Assembly (NCBI RefSeq): GCF_042242105.1 | Contig: NC_092034.1 | Location: 1,584,644 to 1,648,643, forward strand | From: Pempheris klunzingeri | Lineage: Eukaryota; Chordata; Actinopteri; Acropomatiformes; Pempheridae | DNA: 64,000 nucleotides | Reading direction: 5' to 3' | Part shown: positions 45,657 to 64,000 of the stretch, piece by piece | How the letters are laid out: each line of letters opens with the position of its first letter | Numbering within the stretch: the stretch's first letter is position 1 | Notes under the pieces: generated by a model | The model's input: the letters and a program-made list of their open reading frames with translations, nothing else | The model's database searches: none | Told to the model about the DNA's origin: nothing | Translations under genes and position numbers: made by a program

Positions 45657-46024
45657 GGACCCACTGAGACCCTGCAAACCCTCTACACGCCCTCCCTCCC
45701 CCAACCCCCCCACCAACGCTCGCCCTCCTCCTGACCCTCCCCATCAACCCTCCCACCCCACCCCAACCCCCCACCCCCTCCTCGACAGACTGCTGGGCCA
45801 CGTTCCATTTCTGGCAGTGCCCTCCTGCAGACTGAAACACCACAGTCACCACTGACCTCCAGTTCAGGCTCTTTTAATTCATATTAAATATTCCTCAGCA
45901 GCAGAGGCTGATGAGCCGACGTCCTGTAACATCGTTCAGCTCATAAATGTCCCCTAAAAGTTCCTGACAATCACCTGGAATCACCTCCTGATGATGTAAT
46001 TACTCCTTTCCGGCGGCACAGAAG

Positions 46025-46300
46025 TCCAACTATCGATTACTGTCATTATCGACTCGTGCAGAATGTCTCAGTTCACAAAAAGGTCGGAAATTTGTGAAAT
46101 CTTTATAATTTCTCACTGCAGAAAGTGTCTCAAATATCATCTTTTTCCAAATATGATCCATCAACGGTCTGATTTGACAAAAAACAGCAGAAATTATCAC
46201 TTTTTACCAGCTGGAACAGCAGATGTTTGGCTATCGCATTAGTTGCCCGTAAATCAGTCGACTAATCGAGTCGACTGATCATTTCATCCCAACAGCAGAT
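46025..46300 (-). repeat. ATCGATT-ended interspersed repeat, copy 3
   Basis: Ends carry CTATCGATTACTGTCATTAT and GTCGACTAATCGAGTCGACT. The internal text is a diverged reverse copy of the repeat at 41690. Confidence 0.45.
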
Positions 46301-47168
46301 TAAATCTGAGGTCTCATTCAACTGTAAAACATGGAGAGACGACTGCTGGTGATCGAAGTTGAATTTAGAAAAGCCGCTTTAACGGAGTTGCTTATTGATT
46401 TTTGGAGATAAAATCTGACAAAGAATGTGAAGGAAAGACGCCGCCGGTGGTCCACGTTTACGTTCTGAGATAAAAATAAAAAGATGAAACAAAACCAGCA
46501 AATTTTCCAACCAGAATCTTGGACAAGAGATGCAAATGTTTATTTTTCTGCGCCAGTAAAGGTTTTTTTTTGTCCGTAATATCAAAAGCTGCAACTCGAT
46601 AGTATCGTCAAATTGGTGTCTGTCTGAAAACCACAACTCATTGTTTTTCAGAACTTGAGATTCCTACTCCGTTAACGAGCAGTAAATGCATCCCTCCTCG
46701 GCCGGAGAAGACGTAGAAAAGTTAGTCGGCCTTATAAACGGGTTCTTCCTAATCTTTCAGTTGAGTCGCAGTCTGAACAGTTTTTCGCCGCACCGTGGAA
46801 GAAGTACGACGTGAGAATGAAGCTTTAACAGTTCGTATTTAGGGACGAAAAACTAGAGCGCCGCCACGTTTGGAAGGCAGAAGAAAACCTTTGATGGTTT
46901 GTCGTCCCGCCGCTGCGCTCTGTGACATCACCATTCTGGAACTGAACCAGCAGCTGTGACGTCATCACAGGCTCCGTGATGTCATCAACGCACAGTCGAA
47001 TTCCGAATTCCGTTACTGCCCCTCTCCCCTCCCCCTCCTCTCCCCCCATTTTACCCCCGAGGCCGAGCGCGCTCAGGGCAAACTGTTCTCTCTTTTTTGC
47101 CAACAGAGCTTTTTAAAAGAAATATTTTTTCAGAGAAATTGTTTTTGTTTAGTTTTGTATGGCTGTCT

Positions 47169-47169
<1 letters not shown>

Positions 47170-47220
<51 letters not shown>

Positions 47221-47254
47221 TCTCTCTCGCTCGCTCTCTCTCTCTCTCTCTCGC
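47170..47254 (+). repeat. TC microsatellite
   Basis: About 40 CT dinucleotides with few CTCGCT interruptions in the anp32 3' UTR. Confidence 0.95.
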
Positions 47255-47405
47255 TCTCTGCTCAGTAGAGAGATCCAGTTGATCCCTCACACTTACACTG
47301 ACTAGTTAAGGTTGGGTTTTGTTTTATTTTTTATTTTTACTTTCTGTAAGTTAAAGGAAAAAAAAAAGCAAACAAAAAAAAAAAACACACAAAAAGGACT
47401 TTGTA

Positions 47406-47411
47406 AATAAA
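47406..47411 (+). terminator. anp32b: poly(A) signal of anp32
   Basis: AATAAA after an A-rich stretch, followed by a T-rich sequence (TTTTGTTCCTG). Confidence 0.5.
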
Positions 47412-49851
47412 ATCTTAACATTTTGTTCCTGCCGTCTCCTCTCTGGCGTTTTGTCTCCACGATACATGAAGTCCTTCTGAAAGCTACGGATGCTAATAGC
47501 TAACGTCAAGTGACCGTAAGAATTTTGACGAATTAAATACTGAACAGTGAGAAAATAATGAAAGTTGCTGTTACAAAGTATATAAACAGCATAAATCAGC
47601 TACAGTAACATTAAATAAATAAGTAAAAAAGTAACATTGAATTAACTCATAACACAAAAAATCTTTATGAAACAAAAACTTGGTTGTGTGTGTGTACATA
47701 TCTTTGTATGTATATACGTGTGTGTGTGTGTGTATATGATACTTTAATACCACCATTTAATTTAAAGCCGATTTTAACATTTAAAACAGCATCAAATATG
47801 GACTCACTTCTGAGAAAACGTTTCAGGTCAAAATTATAAATGAGTTAAAGAACATTTAACTAAATATGTTTATTAGTGTGAAAATATTTGTCCTTAAGGA
47901 TCTTAATCACTACAATCCTCATAATGAGGCGATAACGGGGCAGAATGTGTTGTTACTGATATAGATTATACGTATCTTTTAGAAGAATGAATAAATAAAT
48001 GCCGTAGTTTCAGGAAAAGTCCCCATCATGTGTCCACAGTCAGAACTGGGCTGTGACTTCTTAGAAATGTGATAGTGTAAAAAAGAAAGCTGGAGGTGTG
48101 AGCACTTCCCATTTTTTTATATATATAGTAAATATTTGAGGAACAGTTACTGTCAAACGAAGAATGATACTCAGATTGTTGTTTGGCAGACTTGATGAAG
48201 CTTTAATCTGAGACGGTGAGTTTTTCTTGGTATATTTTCGTGCTTATTCAACCTGCTGATTTATTTTCTCTGGCGAAATATTGATAAAATAAAAGTTTCT
48301 CCAGATCACGACGTGGTGACGCCTTCAAATGATCAAGATATTCAGTTTGCAACTTTATCAAACAGATCCTGACGTTTGAGGAGCAGGAAGAAACAGATTT
48401 TGGGACATTTTTTTGTAAAAAAAGCAAAAATGCCCAAAATCTCAGCACTTTAGATTAGTCAGTGGAGTCTGGTGTGTTTGAGGAGCGATATAACTTGTGT
48501 TTGTGGTAATCAAAAAATCAACTGAAACATATAAACTAAGCAGTGCACTGTGAGATCATTTGATAATGGGCACCATGTAATAAGACTGACACCATCCCTC
48601 GTGGGTTTACTGTTAATATACAACCATCACCATAGCGTGTTATTTCATCAGTCTGATTTTCAAAACAAACCTTTATTGCAGTTTATGAATTTTTATTAAA
48701 ATTACTGCAACAGCCAGCAAATGGAAATGGGATCACCAGATGTAAGCATTTAATTTAGTACATCGGTTTAGTATATTAACAGCATATTTGTCTGTTTAGT
48801 GTATTAACTGTATATTAAGGTGCTGTTTTAAGACACTGAAATACAAATATATTGTGATTCTTTCTGAGCTAACCAGCTAATCTATTCAAGCACTTTGATT
48901 AAGGAAGTTTATCACATGCTCAAAGGTCATACTGGCGATTTTGCCCAAACAAGGAAACAAGATTTCCTCTTCTGCGTGGCGTCTATCTAGGAGGGAAGGT
49001 CAGATTTTTTTTGTATGCACACAGTGAGGCTGCTGGTCCTTACAGGTACATTGTACCATGGGAAAGCACCGCAGCGCTGTGGCCGCTTCTCCTTTAAAGG
49101 GCCGGGGACACCTACCGGCAATTTGGAGCCGCCAGTCAACTTAACCTGTTTTTCTCTTGAAACTGGAGCAGCCAGAGAACATGCAAACTCTCACAGAGGG
49201 GCCCCAGATTTGATGGTCCCCTTCCAAAACTGTTACCAGTGAAAAGAAATCTGTCTTATGACACTGTGGTTGAGGTTTTGTTAGGTTTAAGTGTGTAGGC
49301 ATGTGTAGTTATGGTGATTTAAAAAAAAATTTAATTACTGTCCAACCTCAGCTGCTATAACAGCATCTTACTTTGTCCTCCTTTGCTCCTGATGGACAAG
49401 AGTCATTACCACGGTCCATTTTTCTTGTTGGGAGGACAGTCACTTGTGTTTTTCCACAAGCTTCAGTTCCAGTTTTGCTGACTCCATTATTATGCTGATG
49501 ATACCCTGATATACAAGAATGATTATCAGCTTCTCAGTAGTATTAAGAAAGGTGCAGGTAAATCTATGATGCTGAGCTGAAGCTAAAGAGACTGATTTAT
49601 GTATTATTCCTCTATGAAGTATCTGGTTTTAATATGTTAAATATATGTATGTTCCAGTGATAACGCTGGTTGATAATCACATGACTTTATTTTACATTCC
49701 TGGTTTAGTGTTTGTCCAAGATATCTAAACACTACTTCCTCTTCTGTGGATGACATTGTGACTGCTATTGCTGGTGCAGTTGTGCTAAAGTAAACTGTCA
49801 TTTTTAACAATTCTTTGTTCTGTATTCTGACCAAAAAATATACAGTGCGTG
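47412..49851. other. intergenic, repeat fragments only
   Basis: No gene was recognised between anp32 and the nuclease gene. At 49110-49230, CCGGCAATTTGGAGCCGCCAG with GAGAACATGCAAACTCTCAC resembles a widespread fish repeat (GCAATTTAGAGTCACCAAT...CATGCAAACTCC). At about 48462-48500 there is a small piece of the foldback element arm (GGAGTCTGGTGTG). Confidence 0.5.
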
Positions 49852-52349
49852 ATGATGGCATCCTTAAGAAGGTGGTATTTCCTGTCCTTCGCTGCCTTCC
49901 TTCCCCTGTTCATCGTTCCCACAGTAACTGAAGTGGTGGATTCAGTGTCAGACTGTGATGAGTTTCTTCTTGAGAGAACTCCACCACAGGTCCCAGGGAT
50001 CCTGGGACCTCACGGCGACATCCTGGACCAGAACCGATATAAACCCATCTGCCAGACTTTTGAGAACAAGAAAAGGTTTGTGACGCTCTACGACACCAAG
50101 AACAAGATTCCAGTGTTTTCTGCTTACAAGTACAGAGGGGAACAAGTCAAAGGTAGACCCAGAACCAAGTGGAAGATAGAGCCACAGGTATGTTTCTATT
50201 TCTCTCACTCATTGTTAAATATTGGCATGGAAGCTATTTGAAGCTATTTTAGACATTGATTCAAGTCAGGCAGGATGTTGATTTTGTCTTTTATCTCCTC
50301 TGAGAATGGTTTCTAATTCACTGTTGTCCCACTATAAGAAACTGTCTGGTGCCTCTTTCTACTTGTATATATTTCTTAAAGTTTTCCCATGATGTAGGTT
50401 TAATTTAATGAAGGTTAGAGTGAATGTCCATGCCATCTATCAGTGTGAATGCTTCTTTATAGTTATCAACACAGTCATGTTTCTTGGTGTGGACGTTCCT
50501 TTAACCACATTATTTTGGGAGTCATCATTACTTTGGAGTAATTGAAATCTGCAAACTACTCTTGTTCTGTCATACTGAGACTATCAGTGCCACTGACTGA
50601 GCCTTTCAACTTTTGCAGCTTGAAAAAAGAAACACCAACAACATGAGGGACGACATATTCCGCAACCAGGCCACTAACAATGATTATGCAACAAGTGACA
50701 ACGCCTACAATAGGGGCCATTTATTTCCAACTTGTCATGCATTTGATAAAAGTGAAAAAATATCAACGTTCACCCTGACAAACATCGTTCCACAAGCAGT
50801 GTCTTTTAACAGTGGTAGCTGGCAAAAAATGGAGCAATGCACCAAATGTGTCCTGCAAAAATACTGCATCAACAATAATGGTGTTGTCGAAGGTTTTGTA
50901 GTGACTGGGGCCACGCCTAGCGTGAGCAACACACTCAACGACAGGATTAATATACCTTCCATTCTCTGGTCAGCATTCTGCTGTTACAATGCAAACATGG
51001 ACAAGTGGCTAGCGAGTGCGCACTGGGGTGACAACAATGCAGAAGAATCCAAATCTAAATATCTGCATACAAAGACTTTGGCAGAACTCCATCAGGAGCT
51101 GAGCACAGTGGGATCAAGATTTGAGGTGTTTCCCAGAACACAGTGTCCTCTCGATGTAACTGTTGCTGAGTTTTACCCGGAAATAAAGGCTGAAAATAGC
51201 AAATGCACATGTCCAACCTCAACCACATCTACCACTCCCAAAACCACAACTAGCATTCCCTTGACTCCTACTGCTCCCACCTGGAGCACCACTGTACTTT
51301 CATCTACAGAAACAACAACTGTTTCACCAACAGCCAGCCCCCCACCAACCACAACTTCTGTCTTATCATCTACCACTGACCCAACATCAACTGTTCCTAC
51401 TAAAGTGACAACCACCAGGACTACAAAGAAAAAAGAGAATAATTCAGAAAATAATGACAGTGGACAGGGAGGAAATCAGGGAGGCCAAGGAGGAGGAGGT
51501 GGTGGTATTGGTGTAGGAGGAGGTGGTATTGGTATTGGTATTGGTGTAGGAGGAGTTGGTATTGGTATTGGTATTGGTATTGGTATTGGTGTAGGAGGAG
51601 GTGGTGGTATTGGTGCAGGAGGAGGTGGTATTGGTGTAGGAGGAGGTGGTGGTATTGGTGCAGGAGGAGGTGGTATTGGTGTAGGAGGAGGTGGTATTGG
51701 TGTAGGAGGAGGTGGTGGAGCACTTGGAGGAAATGGTACAGGTGGAGATGTTGGTCCAACAGTTCCTGCTACATCTCAAACTGCCACAAGCTCATCTGCA
51801 TCTACGTCTGGTCATGCCGCTACTACAACTGGCATTACCTCAACCACGTCCTCTCCAAGTCACACTACTATAACTACAACTACAGAAACACCAACCGCCA
51901 TTACATTAACAAGCACTGCCTTACCAGTCACAACATATTTCCCATCAACTATAACTGCCACTATTAAACCTCAAACTAACTCAACCACTCTCACATCAAG
52001 AACAATCATTCCTACAACTACTGACCCCCAGAATGAAACAACCAACCAGACATCCACAACCGTCATTCCCACAACTTCTGACCCCCAGAATGAAACAACC
52101 AACCAGACATCCACAACCGTCATTCCCACAACTACTGACCCCCAGAATGAAACAACCAACCAGACATCCACAACCGTCATTCCCACAACTACTGACCCCC
52201 AGAATGAAACAACCAACCAGACATCCACAACCGTCATTCCCACAACTTCTGACCCCCAGAATGAAACAACCAGACATCAACAACAATCATTCCTACAACT
52301 ACTGATCGCCAAAATAAAACAACTAACCAGACTGCTGAGACCTGATTGA
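49852..52349 (+). CDS. ENDOD1-like secreted DNA/RNA endonuclease with mucin-like and Gly-rich tail
   Basis: Two exons (49852-50187 and 50619-52349, phase 0) encode about 688 residues. ATG 49852 is followed at once by a second ATG; a signal peptide (FLSFAAFLPLFIV) comes next. Residues 30-300 form a non-specific endonuclease domain: NRGHLFP with the catalytic-type histidine at about 146, TNIVPQ with the metal-type asparagine at about 167, and several cysteines. After residue 310 come a Thr/Ser/Pro-rich stretch, a KKK segment, a Gly-rich block of GIG, GVG and GGGG (about 394-489), more Thr/Ser, then five 19-residue units (PTTTDPQNETTNQTSTTVI) with N-glycosylation sites NET and NQT. The last 25 residues result from a 4-bp deletion in the sixth unit. 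Fish ENDOD1-like proteins are secreted nucleases. The long glycosylatable tail is unusual. A mucosal or extracellular DNA-degrading role is inference. Confidence 0.88.
51465..51750 (+). repeat. coding hexamer/GGA repeat giving the Gly-Ile/Val block
   Basis: In-frame GGTATT runs and GTAGGAGGAGGTGGT units encode alternating Gly-Ile and GVGGGG. The tract lies inside exon 2 of the nuclease gene and is likely length-variable. Confidence 0.9.
52009..52330 (+). repeat. 57-bp coding minisatellite, five clean units plus one frameshifted unit
   Basis: GACCCCCAGAATGAAACAAC starts at 52026, 52083, 52140, 52197 and 52254, exactly 57 bp apart. Units differ mainly in ACTACT or ACTTCT. The last copy lacks four bases (AACC) relative to the others. 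Confidence 0.95.
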
Positions 52350-52625
52350 CAGCTATCCAATCTAATAATCATATTAGACGATGTCCAGTGTCAGTATATA
52401 AGAAGGGCTAGAAATGTTATAATAGTCACCACAAGTGGTCCTTAATGAAAATGTAAACTTGATGATGATGTTTAACTTTAATTAAATAGTTAAATGTTTT
52501 TAAAATTTTGTCTGTTATCTGTCAGAACCACTGTAACATACTGAAGAATTGTCATGCCTTTACTTGATATACTGACTGTTGAATTTAATTTTTTTTCTTG
52601 CAATTGATTGGTTTAGCTTATGTAT

Positions 52626-52631
52626 AATAAA
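52626..52631 (+). terminator. poly(A) signal of the nuclease gene
   Basis: AATAAA about 280 bases after the stop codon. Confidence 0.5.
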
Positions 52632-52858
52632 ATCAGTTAAATTCTGATTGTTAGTTGTCAACTGTTTGTTGATTGAACAGCCCAAAAATCCCATCAGGCT
52701 TCACAGTGCATCTAAGTAGGACTCATCTCAAATACACAAAGCTGATGTCAGTCATTAGCTGGCTAACCCATCCATCTTGCTTCATGACCTAGAAGTACAG
52801 ACACTCTTCATCATGAACACAAACACCATAACCACTTTAAGATGTTAGCGGTGTTCCC

Positions 52859-52864
52859 TTTATT
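52859..52864 (-). terminator. coro2a: poly(A) signal of coro2a
   Basis: AATAAA on the minus strand, 73 bases after the coro2a stop. This would put the two convergent transcripts only about 230 bp apart. Confidence 0.45.
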
Positions 52865-52937
52865 GGTTGGAAATGCGGAGTAGTTTGATTTGATTGGTCC
52901 AGTGTTAAAAGAGCAGCGTGAGAGCAGAATGGTTGAA

Positions 52938-61289
<8,352 letters not shown>

Positions 61290-61670
61290 ATCAATCGCTG
61301 TCTGCACACACACCAGACTCCATTCACAAAAACAGTAATTCTACCCCACAGAACACAGGAGCTGCTGGTCTACAACTTACATTTAATGTAAACTTACCAT
61401 TTTCTTTTATTAAAGAACAGTAATAAGACACTAAATCCATCAGAGAAATCAGTCTGAGAAACATGAGTTTTAGTTTCTCTACTAACTGATGGAGGCAGCA
61501 GCTTCTGTGTGCTGTGAGCTAAAATCCCTGTTTTAGTGAATGTAGTCTGGTGTGTGTGCTGTTTGTGATTAAACCAAAAGGATCTTCCAGGTCTCTCTCT
61601 GTAGGGATCCTTTCCATGATGCTGTCACACACTTAGAATAACACTCTGAGCCTGTCAGTGGATCAAACAA
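61290..61670 (-). mobile_element. foldback/MITE-like element, copy E (inverted)
   Basis: Read on the minus strand, the core runs from about 61669 (CTTGTTTGATCCACTGACAG) to 61556. It is identical to the other copies except TCACAAAC for CCACAAAC. The palindrome arms are CACCAGACTCCATTCACAAA (61311-61330) and TGAATGTAGTCTGGTGTG (about 61535-61552). Confidence 0.75.
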
Positions 61671-62084
61671 GTAAATGAATATAGTTGAAAAGTTTAGACA
61701 CTTTTTATTTTCAAGATTCATCAAAACAGTTTCAGGATCTGCTGAAGTATTTCTGTAATGTATGTTTTCATTTCACTTTTTTTTTTTTACCAGAACTATG
61801 AAGGCAAATCACTTTTCAACATAAAAGCCAATAATCATTGGGTTCGGAGAAAAACTGTCAAACATGTTTCATGAAGATATCGAGAGGCTTTTATTTAACC
61901 CGTGTATAACAACAACAATTCTTTATATGTCATTATTGTACTGGTATTTTTGGTCTCATGTTGTATTTGTCAGTTAATACAATAATTAATGTGACTGACA
62001 GCTGCTGAACATATAAAGAAACACTTCAATGTAGTCAAACTCAAATATGAAGGAAAAAATGACGTCCAACCAACCATAGATAGA

Positions 62085-62160
62085 TAGATATTTGTTTATT
62101 GATCCCTCAGTGGGGAAACTTTGCTGTTACAGCAGCTCAAAGGGACAGACAAAAAAAAAA
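62085..62160 (+). repeat. LINE/SINE-like 3' end (GATAGATA...TTATTGATCCC)
   Basis: TAGATAGATAGATATTTGTT followed by TATTGATCCCTCAGTGGGG resembles the 3' terminus of a common fish retroposon. The A-rich run at 62150-62162 marks its end. Confidence 0.5.
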
Positions 62161-62443
62161 TAAAAGCACACAGTTACCAGCCAAATGATTTTCAATTTAA
62201 AAACAGAGAAAAGCAAATATTTTTTGTATTTGAGAAGCTGCAACAATAAAATATCATTGACATTTGATTGATATAAATGACTAATTCATTATTATTACAG
62301 TTGTTGACAAACTAATCAGTTAATCAGCTCAAACTAAATGCATTCACCACCTTGATATTTAAAATAAGCCTGGCCCCACAGTGTAAATGATGATAATAAG
62401 TAATTTAATCAATATCCTGAATCAAGCGAACAAACCGGAGGCT

Positions 62444-63810
62444 TCAGGGTTTGACGTCGACCACGCAGCTGCCTTTTATGTCCCTGAAGGCGCTGCAGTC
62501 GAAGTCGGCCAGCACGGTCTTCAGGCCGGCCCTGTAGGGGGTCGTAATGATGGTCAGCTTCAGCGTGGTGTTCGGCTGCATCTCCATCGTGTTGCTGATG
62601 ACACACATACAGTCAGATTAACTCATTTTGGTGAATTTTAGTATGTTTAAATTCCCAAAGTTAGAAAATGGGAATGTTGTATCACTACGACAATTTTGTA
62701 AAGTTCAGTGTGAATCATGTCACATCGGTTTGATACACAGGGTCCAGTTATGCTGCTAAGAGTGACTCCTGTACTTTTAAATGTGGGCCCTGTTTCTACA
62801 TACCCTGGTGTGTGAGTGACTGGTAGGTAGTAAAAGTGTTGGAACTGGTCCAGTAGATCACCTCAGCCAGCAGACACCAAACGGGCTGCAATGGCTGCAA
62901 CGTGATCCTTTGGGACAACTGCACCTGATCACAGTAGGTCCACTAAAAGAGCTTGTTTGATCCACTGACAGGCTCAGAGTGTTATTCTAAGTGTGTGACA
63001 GCATCATGGAAAGGATCCCTACAGAGAGAGACCTGGAAGATCCTTTTGGACACCAAAGTATGTGAAAATGGGGCCCAGGTTCAAAAACACCAAAATTATC
63101 CCTTAACACCACTTTCACTTCTATTCATGACCACATGATTGGTATTTAAAGGAATGTGTTGGATGAGAAGATTGATATTTCTATCTGGGCTGGAACCAGG
63201 AGGCGATTAGCTCAGCATGAGGACTTGAATGTGGGGAAACCAGCAGCCTTGCTATGTCCAAAGGTCATAATTATGGCAGCTACAGCACGCCATGTCGTAT
63301 TTGTTTAATCCATACACAAACAATGTGCTGGAACTATTTCTAAAATCACAAACTGTCACTTTTACATGTGTGATTTTGTACAGATTAAACAAACGAGGTA
63401 CAAAGTGTTGATTACTGAACTTTGGACAGAGCCAGGCTCACCGCTTAGCCTTGTTTCCGATCTTTACGGTAAGCTAGGCTAACTTCATAGTCACTGCACA
63501 GACATGAGCGCTGTGTGTTTCCCCAAATGCTGTTTCTTTTTAGCATCAAGTCATCAATATTACGCTGTAGCAGCTTGGCCTCTCAGTTGCAGGTGATGTC
63601 ATGATACCATTTTCAGAATATATTTCACTATATCACTCATGGATTGTAGGTTTCCACCAGGTAACCACATGCTGACCTTTCTACGTAGTCGGATCTGAAA
63701 AGACCACTTCCGATGACAGTCAGGTTGCAGTTTCTCAGCGTCTCATTGAGCGGGTTTGTGAATTCCACCTCCAAAGTCATTGCACAGTTCACACGGGCCA
63801 CACCCACAAC
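62444..63810 (-). CDS. transglutaminase, last two exons (gene continues beyond the window)
   Basis: Two minus-strand exons, 63810-63677 and 62594-62444, join in phase 2 and end in TGA. They encode about 94 C-terminal residues. The first reads ARVNCAMTLEVEFTNPLNET and NCNLTVIGSGL. The second reads TLKLTIITTPYRAGLKTVL and DFDCSAFRDIKGS. This is the layout of the last beta-barrel of the transglutaminase family (F(T)NPL, then G.K.L...F....L...G). The catalytic core lies upstream, outside the window, so activity and paralogue (TGM1-, TGM2- or TGM5-like) cannot be judged. The acceptor of the first exon follows a GTGTGTGTGTTT run. The intervening intron holds foldback-element copy F. Confidence 0.8.
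62755..63110 (+). mobile_element. foldback/MITE-like element, copy F (no palindromic half)
   Basis: The left end (CCTGTACTTTTAAATGTGGG...GGAACTGGTCCAGTAGATCA) leads into the identical core (62909-63050). It then goes straight to a right end GTGAAAATGGGGCCCAGGTT, the complement of the left-end type. The palindromic half present in the other copies is absent. Located in the transglutaminase intron. Confidence 0.7.
63150..63485 (-). repeat. diverged copy of the TTAGC/GCTAAG repeat
   Basis: GTTGGATGAGAAGATTGATA (63160) and CGATCTTTACGGTAAGCTAG (63458) resemble, in reverse, the blocks at 37540-38080. Confidence 0.4.
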
Positions 63811-64000
63811 CTTAAACACACACACACTACGTTATTAATGTACATTATATGACTTTCTTTCACAGTCCAGCTTAGGACGATTTTTCAACCCTAAAACCAG
63901 ACTGAACCGGTAAAATACTGAATTTTACAATCAGAACAACTTTTTAAGTTTAAAATGAAAAAATGATGTTGAACTTTAAAAGGAACAAGGAATCAGTAGA

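Larger units (their letters stand above)
45657..47411 (+). other. anp32b: 3' UTR of anp32
   Basis: No further coding sequence follows the stop codon. It contains a C-rich segment just after the stop, an ATCGATT repeat copy in reverse (46025-46300), a canonical CRE TGACGTCA at 46957-46964, a TC microsatellite at 47170-47254 and AATAAA at 47406-47411. Confidence 0.6.

Noticed and set aside
51173-52286. Several minus-strand open frames over the nuclease tail
   Set aside because: They are antisense shadows of the repetitive coding tail. The 57-bp period keeps all frames open.

Overview
This is vertebrate DNA, almost certainly from a percomorph-type teleost fish. Genes are split into many short exons with GT/AG boundaries. 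CA/TG microsatellites and minisatellites are dense. Several interspersed repeats look like families common in fish genomes, and the proteins are vertebrate (endophilin, ANP32, coronin 2A, transglutaminase, Fc-receptor-like and MOG/butyrophilin-like Ig proteins). No rRNA, tRNA or CRISPR locus was found.

Layout: (1) 0.1-9.2 kb holds two divergent immune-type receptor genes. An Fc-receptor-like gene with two Ig domains lies on the minus strand (142-3355) and a single-V-domain MOG/butyrophilin-like gene on the plus strand (4732-8118). Their start codons are about 1.4 kb apart. (2) 11.6-33.3 kb is a complete nine-exon sh3gl2 (endophilin-A1) gene. Its 17-kb first intron carries two large minisatellites and many microsatellites, and a possible long 3' UTR runs to about 38.9 kb. 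(3) 40.2-47.4 kb is a seven-exon anp32 gene, best matched to anp32b. (4) 49.9-52.3 kb is a two-exon ENDOD1-like secreted nuclease fused to a Thr/Ser-rich, Gly-Ile/Val-rich, repeat-bearing tail. (5) 52.9-59.8 kb is a complete 13-exon coro2a (coronin-2A) gene on the minus strand, tail to tail with the nuclease gene. (6) 62.4-63.8 kb is the last two exons of a transglutaminase gene on the minus strand that continues past the window.

The anp32b-coro2a neighbourhood matches the ANP32B-TRIM14-CORO2A block on human 9q22, and SH3GL2 is also on human chromosome 9, so this looks like conserved synteny. The genes do not form a pathway.

The most unusual signals are: an interspersed element whose roughly 130-bp core reads identical in four copies and nearly so in a fifth, although its flanks differ; the nuclease-mucin fusion with a 4-bp frameshift inside its coding repeats; a 31-copy minisatellite in which every unit carries an inverted CCAAT box; four AP-1 sites spaced 10 bp apart; a perfect E2F-type palindrome upstream of anp32; and acceptors in sh3gl2 and coro2a whose upstream tract is a TG repeat.

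All exon boundaries were read by eye from splice signals, reading phase and resemblance to remembered family sequences. No alignment or transcript data were available.
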